Shown here in pieces: positions 1-8,857 of a stretch of 53,857 nt of DNA. Numbering within the stretch: the first letter of the stretch is position 1; each line of letters opens with the position of its first letter. Origin of the DNA: Pseudogemmobacter hezensis (lineage in GTDB: Bacteria > Pseudomonadota > Alphaproteobacteria > Rhodobacterales > Rhodobacteraceae); NCBI RefSeq assembly GCF_013155295.1, contig NZ_JABJXT010000023.1:1-53857 (forward strand). The letters run 5' to 3'. Made by a program: the position numbers and the translations under genes. The notes beneath the pieces were generated by a model. That model was not told the origin of the DNA, did no database searches, and saw only the letters and a program-made list of their open reading frames with translations.

Positions 1-318
1 GGTCAGGTTCTGGCGAAGCCGAAATCGGTTAACCCGCACACCCAATTCGAGGCTGAGGCCTATATCCTCACCAAAGAAGAGGGCGGCCGCCACACCCCGT
101 TCTTCGCGAACTACCGTCCGCAATTCTACTTCCGCACCACCGACGTGACCGGCATGGTGAAACTGCCGGAAGGCACGGAAATGGTTATGCCGGGCGACAA
201 CCTGAAGTTCGAAGTCGAGCTGATCGCTCCGATCGCCATGGAAGAGAAGCTGCGCTTCGCTATCCGTGAAGGCGGCCGCACCGTTGGTGCAGGCGTTGTT
301 GCGAAAATCATCAAGTGA
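1..318 (+). CDS. tuf: Elongation factor Tu, C-terminal 105 residues (5' end outside window)
   Basis: EF-Tu is the GTPase that brings aminoacyl-tRNA to the ribosomal A site. Only the last 105 residues are present, read in frame from base 1 to the TGA at 316-318. They cover the end of domain 2 and domain 3, with the family hallmarks [21 protein letters not shown] and [36 protein letters not shown]. The GTPase domain lies upstream of the window. It is followed directly by an intrinsic terminator and then rpsJ, the usual alphaproteobacterial order fusA-tuf-rpsJ. Whether this is the only tuf copy cannot be told. Confidence 0.97.
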   Translation, partial: GQVLAKPKSVNPHTQFEAEAYILTKEEGGRHTPFFANYRPQFYFRTTDVTGMVKLPEGTEMVMPGDNLKFEVELIAPIAMEEKLRFAIREGGRTVGAGVVAKIIK

Positions 319-369
319 TCCGCAAGTGATCTGGGGGCCACAAGCCCGCAGATGACGACCTGATTACGA

Positions 370-398
370 AAGGCCGCCCCGAAACGGGCGGCCTTTTT
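370..398 (+). terminator. Intrinsic terminator of tuf
   Basis: An 8-bp GC stem, GGCCGCCC (372-379) with GGGCGGCC (386-393), a six-base loop, and a run of five T at 394-398. It lies about 50 bases after the tuf stop and separates tuf from the S10 block. Confidence 0.85.
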
Positions 399-674
399 CG
401 TGGCCACTCATCATCAGGTCTGCTTTGGTGCCTGACGGCCTGGGCCTTTGCCTGCTTTGCGGTCCTGTCGGGAAAACTGCGGGCTGGCGGCATCGGCGCC
501 CTTGCTTTTGAGGGGGATTGGTGCAAAAGGGGCGCGTGGCAGGAAAACTGCCATATGCCTGATTCTTCGGGTGGGTTGGTCATTCCGCCCGTTCAGAGAA
601 AAAGACCGTCAACAATGTGAACCTATCGGGTGCGGCCATCCTGGCTTTACCATGACGTTCCGAAGGAAGAAGCA
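399..674 (+). promoter_or_regulatory. Leader region of the S10 block
   Basis: A 276-base stretch between the tuf terminator and rpsJ that must contain the promoter and 5' leader of the S10 unit. I see no convincing -35/-10 pair and no clear equivalent of the enterobacterial L4-binding leader. GAAGGAAGA (662-670) just before the rpsJ ATG is the ribosome binding site. An open frame across this stretch has no recognisable product. Confidence 0.4.
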
Positions 675-983
675 ATGCAAGGTCAGACCATTCGCATCCG
701 CCTCAAGGCCTTCGATTACCGCGTGCTGGATGCCAGCACCCAGGAAATCGTTTCCACGGCCAAGCGCACCGGTGCAGAAGTCCGCGGGCCGATCCCGCTG
801 CCGAACAAAATCGAGAAATTCACGGTTCTCCGTGGTCCGCACATCGACAAAAAGTCGCGCGACCAGTGGGAAATCCGCACCCATAAGCGTCTTCTCGACA
901 TCGTCAATCCGACCCCCCAGACCGTGGACGCGCTGATGAAGCTCGACCTCGCCGCTGGCGTGGATGTCGAGATCAAGGTGTAA
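675..983 (+). CDS. rpsJ: 30S ribosomal protein S10
   Basis: S10 is a component of the 30S head and, as NusE, a partner of NusB in transcription antitermination. The 102-residue protein starting [19 protein letters not shown] has the normal family length and ends with VDVEIKV. The frame is open 45 bases further upstream, but the ATG at 675 is chosen because it follows a strong purine-rich Shine-Dalgarno sequence and matches the family N-terminus. It is first in the S10 block, with rplC 10 bases downstream. Confidence 0.98.
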   Translation: MQGQTIRIRLKAFDYRVLDASTQEIVSTAKRTGAEVRGPIPLPNKIEKFTVLRGPHIDKKSRDQWEIRTHKRLLDIVNPTPQTVDALMKLDLAAGVDVEIKV

Positions 984-993
984 GGGGGCAAAG

Positions 994-1716
994 ATGCGTT
1001 CCGGTATTATCGCAAAGAAGCTGGGCATGACCCGGCTGTTCCAGGAAGACGGCAAGCAGATCCCGGTCACGGTTCTTCAGCTTGACGCGCTTCAGGTCGT
1101 GGCAAACCGCACCGACGAAGTTGACGGCTATACCGCTGTTCAGCTGGGTGCAGGCACGGCAAAAGTTTCGCGCACCACCGCCGCGCAGCGTGGCCACTTC
1201 GCCAAAGCGAATGTTGCCCCCAAGCGCAAGCTGGTTGAGTTCCGCGTTTCGGCTGACAACCTGATCGAAGTGGGCGCCGAGCTTTCGGCTGAGCACTACG
1301 TCGCAGGCCAGTTCGTCGACATCGCCGGCACCTCGATCGGTAAAGGCTTTGCCGGTGCGATGAAACGTCACAACTTCGGTGGTCTGCGCGCCTCGCACGG
1401 TGTGTCGATCTCGCACCGTTCGCATGGTTCGACCGGTCAGTGCCAGGACCCCGGCAAGGTGTTCAAAGGCAAGAAAATGGCTGGTCACATGGGTGCCGTG
1501 CGCGTCACCACCCAGAACCTGCAAGTGGTGAAAACCGATGCAGAGCGTGGCCTGATCCTGGTCAAGGGCGCAGTCCCCGGTGCAGCCGGTGGTTGGGTCA
1601 CTGTCAAGGATGCCGTGAAAAAAGCTCCGCATGCTGATGCACCGCGTCCGGCGGCTCTGCGTTCGGCAGCTGCAGCTGCTCCGGCTGTGGAAGCAGTCGA
1701 AGGGGGTGAAGCATGA
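994..1716 (+). CDS. rplC: 50S ribosomal protein L3
   Basis: L3 binds 23S rRNA near the peptidyl transferase centre and is an early assembly protein. The 240-residue product begins [16 protein letters not shown]. The conserved [20 protein letters not shown] segment carries the glutamine that PrmB methylates in other bacteria. After about residue 205 there is an Ala/Pro-rich tail ending EAVEGGEA, longer than the E. coli form but common in alphaproteobacteria. The start at 994 is preferred over an in-frame ATG at 964, which lies inside rpsJ. The stop overlaps the rplD start (ATGA at 1713). Confidence 0.97.
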   Translation: MRSGIIAKKLGMTRLFQEDGKQIPVTVLQLDALQVVANRTDEVDGYTAVQLGAGTAKVSRTTAAQRGHFAKANVAPKRKLVEFRVSADNLIEVGAELSAEHYVAGQFVDIAGTSIGKGFAGAMKRHNFGGLRASHGVSISHRSHGSTGQCQDPGKVFKGKKMAGHMGAVRVTTQNLQVVKTDAERGLILVKGAVPGAAGGWVTVKDAVKKAPHADAPRPAALRSAAAAAPAVEAVEGGEA

Positions 1717-2333
1717 AACTTGATGTGATCAAACTCGACGGCGGCGCCGCTGGCTCGGTTGACCTGGATGAAGCTCTGTTCGGCCTTGAGCCGCGCGCAG
1801 ACATCCTGCACCGCGTTGTGCGCTGGCAGCGTGCAAAGTCGCAGGCAGGCACCCATTCGACGCTGACCCGCGGCGAAGTGTCTTACTCGACCAAGAAGAT
1901 CTATCGCCAGAAAGGCACCGGCGGCGCACGTCACGGTTCCAAGAAGGCCCCGATCTTCCGTCACGGTGGTGTGACCAAGGGCCCGACCCCGCGCTCGCAC
2001 GCCCATGACCTGCCGAAGAAGTTCCGTGCGCTCGGTCTGCGCCACGCGCTTTCGGCCAAGGCCAAAGCTGGTGAACTGGTGATCCTCGACAGCCTCGCGC
2101 TGGCCGATGCGAAAACCGGCGCTCTGGCAAAGACCCTGGGCGAGCGTGGCTGGAAGCGTGTTCTGGTCATCGACGGTGCGACGGTTGACGCGAATTTCGC
2201 GCTGGCTGCCCGCAACATCGAAGGCGTGGACGTTCTTCCGACCATCGGCGCCAATGTCTATGATATCCTGAAGCGTGACACCCTGGTGATCACCAAAGCA
2301 GGTATCGAAGCTCTGGAGGCTCGCCTGAAATGA
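1713..2333 (+). CDS. rplD: 50S ribosomal protein L4
   Basis: L4 lines the peptide exit tunnel through its extended loop; in E. coli it also represses its own operon. The 206-residue protein shows the hallmark basic loop [20 protein letters not shown] (about residues 69-88) and the C-terminal [12 protein letters not shown]. It is translationally coupled on both sides: ATGA overlap with rplC upstream and ATGA overlap with rplW downstream. No L4-type leader is evident upstream of rpsJ, so autoregulation is not supported by this sequence. Confidence 0.97.
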   Translation: MKLDVIKLDGGAAGSVDLDEALFGLEPRADILHRVVRWQRAKSQAGTHSTLTRGEVSYSTKKIYRQKGTGGARHGSKKAPIFRHGGVTKGPTPRSHAHDLPKKFRALGLRHALSAKAKAGELVILDSLALADAKTGALAKTLGERGWKRVLVIDGATVDANFALAARNIEGVDVLPTIGANVYDILKRDTLVITKAGIEALEARLK

Positions 2334-2626
2334 GCGTTAAAGCTGAACATTACGACGTGATCCGCAAGCCGATCATCACCGAGAAGGCAACGCTTGCCTC
2401 GGAAAATGGTGCGGTTGTGTTCCAGGTTGCGATGGATTCGACCAAGCCGCAGATCAAAGAGGCCGTTGAGGCTGTCTTTGGCGTCAAGGTCAAAGCCGTC
2501 AACACCACCATCACCAAAGGCAAGGCCAAGCGTTTCCGCGGCCGCGCCGGTGAGCGTTCGGACGTGAAAAAGGCCTATGTTACCCTCGAAGAGGGCAACA
2601 CGATCGACGTGTCGACCGGCCTCTGA
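2330..2626 (+). CDS. rplW: 50S ribosomal protein L23
   Basis: L23 sits at the exit of the peptide tunnel and is the docking site for trigger factor and SRP. The 98-residue protein has the family signatures [10 protein letters not shown] near the N-terminus and [21 protein letters not shown] in the middle. The start overlaps the rplD stop (ATGA). Unusually, rplB does not follow directly: a terminator and two unrelated genes intervene before rplB at 4299. Confidence 0.97.
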   Translation: MSVKAEHYDVIRKPIITEKATLASENGAVVFQVAMDSTKPQIKEAVEAVFGVKVKAVNTTITKGKAKRFRGRAGERSDVKKAYVTLEEGNTIDVSTGL

Positions 2627-2647
2627 TCGTTTGATATTCCTATCGGA

Positions 2648-2676
2648 AAGCCCCTGCGCAAGCGGGGGCTTTTTTC
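2648..2676 (+). terminator. Intrinsic terminator after rplW
   Basis: Stem AAAGCCCC pairing with GGGGCTTT, with an inner GC-GC pair, followed by a T-rich tail (TTTTTTCTTT to about 2679). It closes the rpsJ-rplC-rplD-rplW unit before the inserted genes. Confidence 0.85.
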
Positions 2677-2734
2677 TTTGCGCGAAGCCTGGGTCAGGCT
2701 AGCATTGCGCCATGTGTAAAGCAGAGGTGCGGTT

Positions 2735-3343
2735 GTGATTTTGCGATGGATATCCAGGCTTTTCGGCCGCAAGCCTGCGCCTGCGCCAGAGTTTCCCCAT
2801 TACGTCACCGCGAAGCTGAACGCGAAGCTGCAGCCGCTGGATCGTGGCTTTGTCTTTGAGGAGCCGCTGACTGCGCAGCTTGAGGCGCGGGGCCTCGGCA
2901 CTGTCAGCGGCGGCGGCACCATGTTTTCCAGGGAAACGGGGATCGACTGGATTGACCTGGAGATTGGTCTGCATGACCTTTCGGATACAACCATCACGAC
3001 GGTGCTTGAGACACTTTTGCAGATTGGGGCCCCGAAGGGGTCAGAGCTGCAGTTTTCCGACCGGGATCCCATCCCCTTTGGCAAAACCGAAGGTCTGGGC
3101 ATCTTCCTCAATGGCACCGATCTGCCGAAAGAGGTCTATGAGACTTCGGATGTGAACAGCACGATTGAGGCGATTGGCGCGGCTTTGGCCGATATCCCGC
3201 ATTACTGGGGGTATTGGCAGGGACCGACCGAGACGGCGCTTTATTTCTACGCAGACAGCTATCAGGCGATGGTTGCGGCGGTGACGCCTGTTCTGGCGCG
3301 GGATCCGCTTTGCGAAAAAGCCCGGTTAGAGCAGGTCGCCTGA
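2735..3343 (+). CDS. Conserved hypothetical protein inserted in the S10 cluster
   Basis: A 202-residue protein starting at a GTG, N-terminus MILRWISRLFGRKP. I cannot name the family. After a basic start it is soluble and acidic, with a Gly-rich stretch GLGTVSGGGTMF (about residues 53-64), the segment GAPKGSELQF, and an aromatic HYWGYWQGPTETALYFY stretch near residue 170. The sequence gives an impression of a small alpha/beta fold; this is inference. It lies 58 bases beyond the rplW terminator and therefore needs its own promoter. No signal peptide or membrane segment is visible. GTG is chosen because no ATG precedes the conserved-looking start. Confidence 0.75.
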   Translation: MILRWISRLFGRKPAPAPEFPHYVTAKLNAKLQPLDRGFVFEEPLTAQLEARGLGTVSGGGTMFSRETGIDWIDLEIGLHDLSDTTITTVLETLLQIGAPKGSELQFSDRDPIPFGKTEGLGIFLNGTDLPKEVYETSDVNSTIEAIGAALADIPHYWGYWQGPTETALYFYADSYQAMVAAVTPVLARDPLCEKARLEQVA

Positions 3344-3484
3344 GCGCCCGGCTGAGCAACTGGCGGGTTTTGTCAACCCAGGGGATACCTGCATTGTAAG
3401 CCTGCCCTGATGCGGGCAAAAGAGGGCAGGTGCCCAGGCCTCAATGCAGCTGCCCGGGCATGGCATCCTCATATCGGAGTGAAC

Positions 3485-4000
3485 ATGTCATTCTCAAAAA
3501 CCGCCCTTTTCGCCATCGGGCTTTCGCTGGCGCTGCCCGCGGCTGGCAATGCGTTTATCTTCTCGTCAACCCTGCCGGAATTTCAGGTCAGCGGTGGTGA
3601 TGCCGTGACCGACAATCCGGTGGGAATCCAGGCCCAAAACGAATGCTATCCGGCCAGCGACGATCTCTCGGAGCCGGGGAAGATCCTTGCGGATGGCGAC
3701 TGGGTGGTGACCAGCGAAGTCTCTTTCTATGATTTCGAGCTGGTCAGCTTCGCCGCCATTGCCACCCCGAAAGAGGGCGGGGCCTGCGAGTTCTTCGACG
3801 GCAAGATCGCGGTCTGGAAGGATGGTGCCTTTGTTGCGCTGATCGAGGAAGGCGTCGCTGACCAGCTGCTGATCGGCCACATTCGCCCCGTCGATGGCAC
3901 GGTGGTCGAGATCCGCAGCGGTGCCGCCCAGCCTGAAACGGTCGGCTATGTCGCCTATGACGCCGCAGCAGAAGAGCTGTTCCTGTCGAAAACGCCCTGA
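3485..4000 (+). CDS. Secreted hypothetical protein
   Basis: A 171-residue protein with a clear Sec signal peptide (MSFSKTALFAIGLSLALPAA, cleavage near residue 23-24, after GNA), so it is probably periplasmic. The mature part is strongly acidic and has two cysteines (in NECYPASD and GGACEFFDG) that could form a disulfide. I do not recognise a family. The frame opens earlier, at 3410, but the ATG at 3485 gives the signal peptide directly and follows GGAGTG (3476-3481). It shares the gap between rplW and rplB with the preceding unknown gene but is separated from it by 141 bases. Confidence 0.75.
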   Translation: MSFSKTALFAIGLSLALPAAGNAFIFSSTLPEFQVSGGDAVTDNPVGIQAQNECYPASDDLSEPGKILADGDWVVTSEVSFYDFELVSFAAIATPKEGGACEFFDGKIAVWKDGAFVALIEEGVADQLLIGHIRPVDGTVVEIRSGAAQPETVGYVAYDAAAEELFLSKTP

Positions 4001-4036
4001 GAAAGATGGCGCCCCCCGGCTCTGGTTCCCTGTGCC

Positions 4037-4056
4037 CCCTGCCGGGGCAGGGCTTT
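4037..4056 (+). terminator. Possible terminator hairpin after the secreted protein gene
   Basis: CCCTGCC (4037-4043) pairs with GGCAGGG (4046-4052) and is followed by CTTTT. The loop is only two bases unless the stem ends fray. A better terminator lies 75 bases downstream, so this could be only an accessory hairpin. Confidence 0.4.
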
Positions 4057-4125
4057 TGCGGAAAAAGGCGGATTGGGCTGTTGCTGCGCAGACCGCTTTC
4101 TGTTACGAGCCATCCATTCCAGAGC

Positions 4126-4157
4126 CCCCCGGATTCGTCCGGGGGTCTTTGGTTTTG
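4126..4157 (+). terminator. Intrinsic terminator upstream of rplB
   Basis: Stem CCCCCGGA (4126-4133) and TCCGGGGG (4138-4145) closed by a UUCG tetraloop, then TCTTTGGTTTT. It insulates rplB from the secreted-protein gene. The remaining 141 bases before rplB must hold the promoter of the next ribosomal block; no clear hexamers are visible. Confidence 0.8.
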
Positions 4158-4298
4158 TCCGAATCCTTTCCTGGAAGGGATAAGGACATTTCAGCCGGGG
4201 ATCTTCGGAGCCCTTAACCCAGGGCCGAAAAGCCGACCAAAGGTCATCAGACCACCGGGCGGCACTTATGGCCCAGAAGCAAACGGAAGACAGAGAAC

Positions 4299-5138
4299 AT
4301 GGCACTCAGGTCTTATAAACCTACGACGCCAGGCCAGCGCGGGCTGGTTCTGATCGACCGTTCGGAGCTGTGGAAAGGCCGTCCTGTTAAAGCGCTGACC
4401 GAAGGTCTGCGCAAACATGGTGGCCGGAACAATACCGGACGGATTACTGTGCGCCACCAGGGCGGCGGGGCAAAGCGCCTCTACCGTATCGTGGATTTCA
4501 AACGCGCAAAATGGGATGTCGCAGCGACCGTCGAACGGATCGAATACGACCCCAACCGCACCGCATTCATTGCACTGGTGCGTTATGCAGACGGCGAGCA
4601 GGCCTATATCCTCGCGCCGCAACGTCTTGCAGTTGGTGACCAGGTGGTTGCCGGTGCAAAGGTCGACGTGAAGCCCGGCAATGCGATGCCTTTCTCGGGC
4701 ATGCCGATCGGTACCATCGTGCACAACGTGGAACTGAAGCAAGGCAAGGGCGGCCAGCTGGCACGCGCTGCAGGCACCTATGCACAATTCGTCGGTCGTG
4801 ACGGTTCCTATGCTCAGATCCGCCTGTCCTCGGGCGAGCTGCGTCTGGTCCGTCAGGAATGCATGGCCACCATCGGTGCCGTGTCGAACCCCGACAACTC
4901 GAACCAGAACTTCGGTAAAGCCGGTCGTATGCGCCACAAAGGCGTGCGCCCGACTGTCCGCGGCGTCTCGATGAACCCGATCGACCACCCGCATGGTGGT
5001 GGTGAAGGCCGGACCTCGGGTGGCCGTCACCCGGTTACGCCCTGGGGCAAACCCACCAAGGGCGCCCGTACGCGCAGCAACTCGACCACGGATAAATACA
5101 TTGTCCGCTCGCGTCACGCCAAGAAGAAAGGGCGCTGA
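4299..5138 (+). CDS. rplB: 50S ribosomal protein L2
   Basis: L2 supports the peptidyl transferase centre and subunit joining. The 279-residue protein has the typical [14 protein letters not shown] start, the [11 protein letters not shown] segment, and the C-terminal signature [20 protein letters not shown] with the essential histidine of the HPHGGGEG loop. Length is normal. It starts a new block after the two inserted genes and their terminators. rpsS follows after 3 bases. Confidence 0.98.
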   Translation: MALRSYKPTTPGQRGLVLIDRSELWKGRPVKALTEGLRKHGGRNNTGRITVRHQGGGAKRLYRIVDFKRAKWDVAATVERIEYDPNRTAFIALVRYADGEQAYILAPQRLAVGDQVVAGAKVDVKPGNAMPFSGMPIGTIVHNVELKQGKGGQLARAAGTYAQFVGRDGSYAQIRLSSGELRLVRQECMATIGAVSNPDNSNQNFGKAGRMRHKGVRPTVRGVSMNPIDHPHGGGEGRTSGGRHPVTPWGKPTKGARTRSNSTTDKYIVRSRHAKKKGR

Positions 5139-5141
5139 TCC

Positions 5142-5420
5142 ATGGCACGTTCCATCTGGAAAGGCCCGTTTGTCGATGGCTATGTCCTGAAAAAGGCAGA
5201 GGCGTCGAAGGCTTCGGGCAAGAACGAAGTGATCAAGATCTGGTCGCGTCGCTCGACCATCCTGCCGCAATTCGTCGGGCTTACCTTCGGCGTCTATAAC
5301 GGCAAAAAGCACGTCCCGGTCGCTGTGACCGAGGAAATGATCGGTCAGAAATTCGGTGAATACTCGCCGACCCGTACCTACTACGGGCATGCTGCCGACA
5401 AAAAAGCCAAGAGGAAGTAA
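5142..5420 (+). CDS. rpsS: 30S ribosomal protein S19
   Basis: S19 forms part of the 30S head with S13 and contacts tRNA. The 92-residue protein starts [20 protein letters not shown] and carries the signature [24 protein letters not shown]. It sits 3 bases after rplB and 3 bases before rplV, consistent with one transcript. Confidence 0.98.
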   Translation: MARSIWKGPFVDGYVLKKAEASKASGKNEVIKIWSRRSTILPQFVGLTFGVYNGKKHVPVAVTEEMIGQKFGEYSPTRTYYGHAADKKAKRK

Positions 5421-5423
5421 GCC

Positions 5424-5804
5424 ATGGGTAAGGAAAAAAATCCGCGCCGCGTGGCGGATAATGAGGCGATGGCCGTTGCACGTATGCTGCGCACCTCGCC
5501 CCAGAAACTGAATCTGGTTGCGGGCCTGATCCGTGGCAAGAAAGTCGACAAGGCGCTGGCCGACCTGACCTTCTCCAAGCGTCGTATCGCTGGCGAAGTG
5601 AAGAAAGTCCTGCAGTCCGCGATTGCGAACGCCGAGAATAACCATGGTCTCGACGTTGACAACCTGATCGTGGCCGAAGCCTGGTGCGGCAAGAACCTGG
5701 TGATGAAGCGGGGCCGTCCGCGGGCTCGTGGCCGGTTCGGCAAGATCATGAAGCCGTTCTCTGAGATCACCATCAAGGTTCGTCAGTCCGGGGAGTCCGC
5801 ATAA
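5424..5804 (+). CDS. rplV: 50S ribosomal protein L22
   Basis: L22 lines the exit tunnel with L4 through a long beta hairpin. The 126-residue protein has the family features [19 protein letters not shown] and the hairpin [14 protein letters not shown] near the C-terminus. The TAA stop shares one base with the ATG of rpsC (TAATG at 5802), suggesting translational coupling. Confidence 0.98.
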   Translation: MGKEKNPRRVADNEAMAVARMLRTSPQKLNLVAGLIRGKKVDKALADLTFSKRRIAGEVKKVLQSAIANAENNHGLDVDNLIVAEAWCGKNLVMKRGRPRARGRFGKIMKPFSEITIKVRQSGESA

Positions 5805-6529
5805 TGGGACAGAAGGTCAATCCGATCGGCATGCGTCTTCAGGTCAACCGCACCTGGGACAGCCGCTGGTTCGCTGAATCGAAAGACTTCGGCAACCTGC
5901 TTCTGGAAGATCTCCGCATCCGCGAGTTCATCCACAAAGAAGCCAAACAGGCCGGCATCTCGAAAGTCGTCATCGAGCGTCCGCACCGCAAGTGCCGCGT
6001 GACCATCTACTCGGCACGTCCGGGTGTGATCATCGGCAAAAAAGGCGCTGACATCGAGACCCTTCGCAAGAAGGTCGCTGCTTTCACCGCCTCGGAACTG
6101 CATCTGAACATCGTCGAAGTGCGCAAGCCCGAAGTCGATGCCCAGCTGGTGGCCGAGTCGATCGCACAACAGATGGAGCGTCGCGTGTCGTTCCGTCGTG
6201 CGATGAAGCGTGGCGTTCAGAACGCGATGCGCATGGGCGCCCTGGGCATCCGTGTGAACGTGGCTGGTCGTCTGGGTGGTGCGGAAATCGCGCGTACCGA
6301 ATGGTACCGTGAAGGCCGCGTGCCGCTGCATACGCTTCGTGCTGACATCGACTATGCGCTGTCGGAAGCCGAAACCCCCTACGGGATCATCGGCGTGAAA
6401 GTCTGGATCTTCAAAGGCGAAATCCTTGAGCATGATCCGCAAGCACACGATCGTCGCCTGGCAGAGGCAGCGGATGCTCCGGCACCCCGCGGTCCGCGCC
6501 GTGAGCGTGGCGACCGTGAGCGCGCCTGA
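5804..6529 (+). CDS. rpsC: 30S ribosomal protein S3
   Basis: S3 is at the mRNA entry channel. The 241-residue protein begins [20 protein letters not shown], contains the KH-domain loop [12 protein letters not shown] (about residues 69-80) and the downstream [20 protein letters not shown] segment. The last 25 residues form an Ala/Arg-rich tail ([14 protein letters not shown]), as in other alphaproteobacteria. The start overlaps the rplV stop by one base. Confidence 0.98.
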   Translation: MGQKVNPIGMRLQVNRTWDSRWFAESKDFGNLLLEDLRIREFIHKEAKQAGISKVVIERPHRKCRVTIYSARPGVIIGKKGADIETLRKKVAAFTASELHLNIVEVRKPEVDAQLVAESIAQQMERRVSFRRAMKRGVQNAMRMGALGIRVNVAGRLGGAEIARTEWYREGRVPLHTLRADIDYALSEAETPYGIIGVKVWIFKGEILEHDPQAHDRRLAEAADAPAPRGPRRERGDRERA

Positions 6530-6542
6530 GGAGTATTGAACA

Positions 6543-6956
6543 ATGCTGCAACCAAAGCGCACTAAATTCCGCAAGATGCACAAGGGCCGGATCTCCGGCG
6601 AGGCAAAAGGCGGTTCCACCTTCAACTTCGGTTCCTTCGCCCTCAAAGCGACCGAGCCGGAGCGTGTGACGGCCCGTCAGATCGAGGCGGCTCGCCGCGC
6701 GATCACCCGTTACATGAAGCGTCAGGGCCGTGTCTGGATCCGTATTTTCCCGGATACCCCGGTTTCGGCCAAGCCGACCGAGGTCCGGATGGGTTCGGGC
6801 AAAGGTTCGGTGGATTACTGGGCAGCCCGCGTGAAGCCGGGCCGCATCATGTTCGAGATCGACGGTGTGGGCGAGGAAATCGCCCGTGAAGCACTGCGTC
6901 TCGGCGCGATGAAACTGCCGGTGACCACCCGCATCATCCAGCGCGAAGACTGGTAA
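6543..6956 (+). CDS. rplP: 50S ribosomal protein L16
   Basis: L16 organises the A-site side of the 50S subunit. The 137-residue protein opens [42 protein letters not shown] is the family signature; [11 protein letters not shown] includes the arginine hydroxylated by RoxA in E. coli. GAGGA and a TTGAAC stretch precede the ATG. An intrinsic terminator follows at 6982, so rpmC is not cotranscribed with it in the usual way. Confidence 0.97.
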   Translation: MLQPKRTKFRKMHKGRISGEAKGGSTFNFGSFALKATEPERVTARQIEAARRAITRYMKRQGRVWIRIFPDTPVSAKPTEVRMGSGKGSVDYWAARVKPGRIMFEIDGVGEEIAREALRLGAMKLPVTTRIIQREDW

Positions 6957-6981
6957 GTCACAGCGCCTGAAATTTCTGCAA

Positions 6982-7010
6982 ACCCCCGCTTCGGCGGGGG
7001 TTTTTGTTTT
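6982..7010 (+). terminator. Intrinsic terminator after rplP
   Basis: ACCCCCGC and GCGGGGGT arms around a short TTCG-type loop, followed by TTTTTGTTTT (to 7010). It ends the rplB-rpsS-rplV-rpsC-rplP block ahead of the Hint-domain gene. Confidence 0.9.
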
Positions 7011-7148
7011 GCGGGGGGGGCATCGGGAAATCTGAGGTGATTTCGCAATGGCAAACACAACTCAACGATGTATCCTGCGGCCCGAAGACCCTGCGACAGC
7101 ATTTGAGGTCTGAAACATCGGACACAGATCCGAGGCCAGGAGGACAGA

Positions 7149-8432
7149 ATGGCGATTTACACTCCGACCTATATCTATCTGGGCAATAAGCCCGCCCTGA
7201 TTAACCCTGACTGGAATGGGGTGGGTGCGGCGCGCAGCACCTCGGAAACAGAGGCGCAGGTCGTTGCCGGCTGGAGTTTTGACTCCGACGGCATGCAGGG
7301 CGTTCAGGTCACTGGCAACGTGCCGACGGGCAACAATTTCCGGCGTGGCATTGATGAGCTGACCTATACGCTCAACGACGGAAGTGGCGGCAGCATCACC
7401 AGGCATGCGGTCTATACCAGCCATGTCGTGGTCAAGGTGACGATTGACGTGGTGCGCTATGAACCAGGCAATCCGGCCGCCAATGCGCAGGGACATGTCC
7501 ATAGCACCGTCGATCTGCGCGGTGTCGTCGTGCAGATGGAAAATGGCGATATCTTTATGCGCCCATATTATCTGGACCAGTCAGCCTGGGAAACGACACT
7601 GAATTCCTGGGCGATTGACCAGATCCATATCACGAGCGTCGCAAACCAGTCTGACAATACCGATGCCGCGACTGGCGGCTTCAGTGCTGCGACAAGCTTC
7701 CCGCCTGAATTCGTCGGCGATCTTCCGGTCGCGCCCTGCTTTGCCGCCGGAACCCTGATCGCCACCGCAACGGGTGAACGGGCAATTGAGGATCTGGCGG
7801 CTGGCGATCAGATCATGACCGCCAGCGGAGAGGCACGCCCGATCCGTTGGATCGGCAAACGCAGGGTTTCAGCCCTGCAGCTGCAGGTGGCGGGATATCT
7901 GCGTCCGGTGCGTATTGCGGCAGATGCGTTTGGGCCGGGGCGTCCGGCGCAGGATCTGCTGGTATCACCTCAGCATCGTGTGGTGGTCAGCTCGCATATC
8001 GCAGAGCGGATGTTTGGTCAGGGACAGGTGTTGATCGCCGCCAAACATCTGGTTGGATTGCCGGGGGTCACGATTGCCGCAGAGGTGACAGAGGTTACCT
8101 ATTTCCACCTGCTGCTGGATCAGCATCAGATCATTGCGTCGAATGGGCTGCTGACGGAAAGCCTTTTGCCGCGCGATCAGGTCTTGTCAGGCCTGGGCAC
8201 TGAGGCCGAACGCGAGTTGCGCCACCTTTTCCCGCAGCTCTTTGCGGCCGAGGCTGAGGTCGAGGCGGCGCTGCCCTGCATCGCCGGGCGTCGGGCACGC
8301 TCGTTGCTGCGCCGCCACAGCAAGAACCAGCATCAGCTGGCTGCTCCTTCTGTTGCTGCTTCCCTGGGGAAGGCCACCTGCGTGGCTGCCGCCTGCGTGA
8401 CTGCAGCCTCTGTGGCGTTCGCTGCGTGTTAA
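7149..8432 (+). CDS. Hint-domain (Hedgehog/intein-type) protein inserted in the ribosomal cluster
   Basis: A 427-residue protein. The first ~190 residues (MAIYTPTYIYLGNKPALINP...) are an unrecognised, Asn/Asp-rich domain. From residue 197 a bacterial Hint domain (Hint_2-like) follows: PCFAAGTLIATATGERAIEDL with C197 as the presumed nucleophile, GDQIMTASGEARPIRWIG, and the DLLVSPQHRVVV block with its conserved histidine. The domain lacks a C-extein, as is usual for rhodobacterial Hint proteins, which are thought to be secreted. The C-terminal ~75 residues are Arg/Ala-rich with several cysteines. No Sec signal is visible. It lies alone between rplP and rpmC, after a terminator. Confidence 0.85.
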   Translation: MAIYTPTYIYLGNKPALINPDWNGVGAARSTSETEAQVVAGWSFDSDGMQGVQVTGNVPTGNNFRRGIDELTYTLNDGSGGSITRHAVYTSHVVVKVTIDVVRYEPGNPAANAQGHVHSTVDLRGVVVQMENGDIFMRPYYLDQSAWETTLNSWAIDQIHITSVANQSDNTDAATGGFSAATSFPPEFVGDLPVAPCFAAGTLIATATGERAIEDLAAGDQIMTASGEARPIRWIGKRRVSALQLQVAGYLRPVRIAADAFGPGRPAQDLLVSPQHRVVVSSHIAERMFGQGQVLIAAKHLVGLPGVTIAAEVTEVTYFHLLLDQHQIIASNGLLTESLLPRDQVLSGLGTEAERELRHLFPQLFAAEAEVEAALPCIAGRRARSLLRRHSKNQHQLAAPSVAASLGKATCVAAACVTAASVAFAAC

Positions 8433-8580
8433 GCCGCCTGCTCCCGGCGAGGGCAGGGGGCTGGCCTCGCCTGGAATATGCGATTTTCCTGAGGTTTTGC
8501 TTGCCTCGGGGGGGCTTGCCTGGTATCAGACGCCATCCACGGCTCCGGGGCGACTCGGATTCGGGGGTATTTCATTGATC

Positions 8581-8625
8581 CACCAGGTCAAAGGTCACCC
8601 GGCCATATGCCGGGGCTCTCTGGTG
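8581..8625 (+). promoter_or_regulatory. Two-stem leader structure upstream of rpmC
   Basis: An outer stem, CACCAG (8581-8586) with CTGGTG (8620-8625), encloses an inner stem, CCCGGC (8598-8603) with GCCGGG (8609-8614). It ends 20 bases before the rpmC ATG, just 5' of the AAAAGGAAAAGG ribosome binding site. Nested stems in an mRNA leader of a ribosomal block could be a ribosomal-protein target; there is no T-run, so it is not a terminator. Confidence 0.35.
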
Positions 8626-8645
8626 AATGTAAAAGGAAAAGGCGC

Positions 8646-8846
8646 ATGACCGCCAAAGAACTGACCGGGAAAACCCCGGACCAGCTGCGCGACCAGCTTG
8701 TCGCGCTCAAGAAGGAAGCCTTCAATCTGCGCTTCCAGCAAGCGACCAATCAGCTTGAGAACACCGCCCGCATGCGCACCGTGCGCCGCGAAGTGGCCCG
8801 TATCAAAACCGTTCTCGGCCAAAAAGCCGCTGAAGCTGCGAAGTAA
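8646..8846 (+). CDS. rpmC: 50S ribosomal protein L29
   Basis: L29 lies near the exit tunnel next to L23. The 66-residue two-helix protein reads [20 protein letters not shown] and contains the signature [19 protein letters not shown]. The open frame extends 39 bases upstream, but the ATG at 8646 follows AAAGGAAAAGG and matches family length. It starts the block that runs to rpmD. rpsQ follows after 11 bases. Confidence 0.97.
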   Translation: MTAKELTGKTPDQLRDQLVALKKEAFNLRFQQATNQLENTARMRTVRREVARIKTVLGQKAAEAAK

Positions 8847-8857
8847 GGATCAGACCC

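Noticed and set aside
319-674. An L4-type autoregulatory leader before rpsJ
   Set aside because: I found no structure resembling the E. coli S10 leader, and alphaproteobacteria are not known to have it.
630-674. Upstream ATG for S10
   Set aside because: It would add [15 protein letters not shown], absent from S10 proteins; the ATG at 675 has the ribosome binding site and family start.
4266-5645. A 459-codon minus-strand open frame
   Set aside because: It is the mirror of rplB, rpsS and rplV in GC-rich DNA; no family features.
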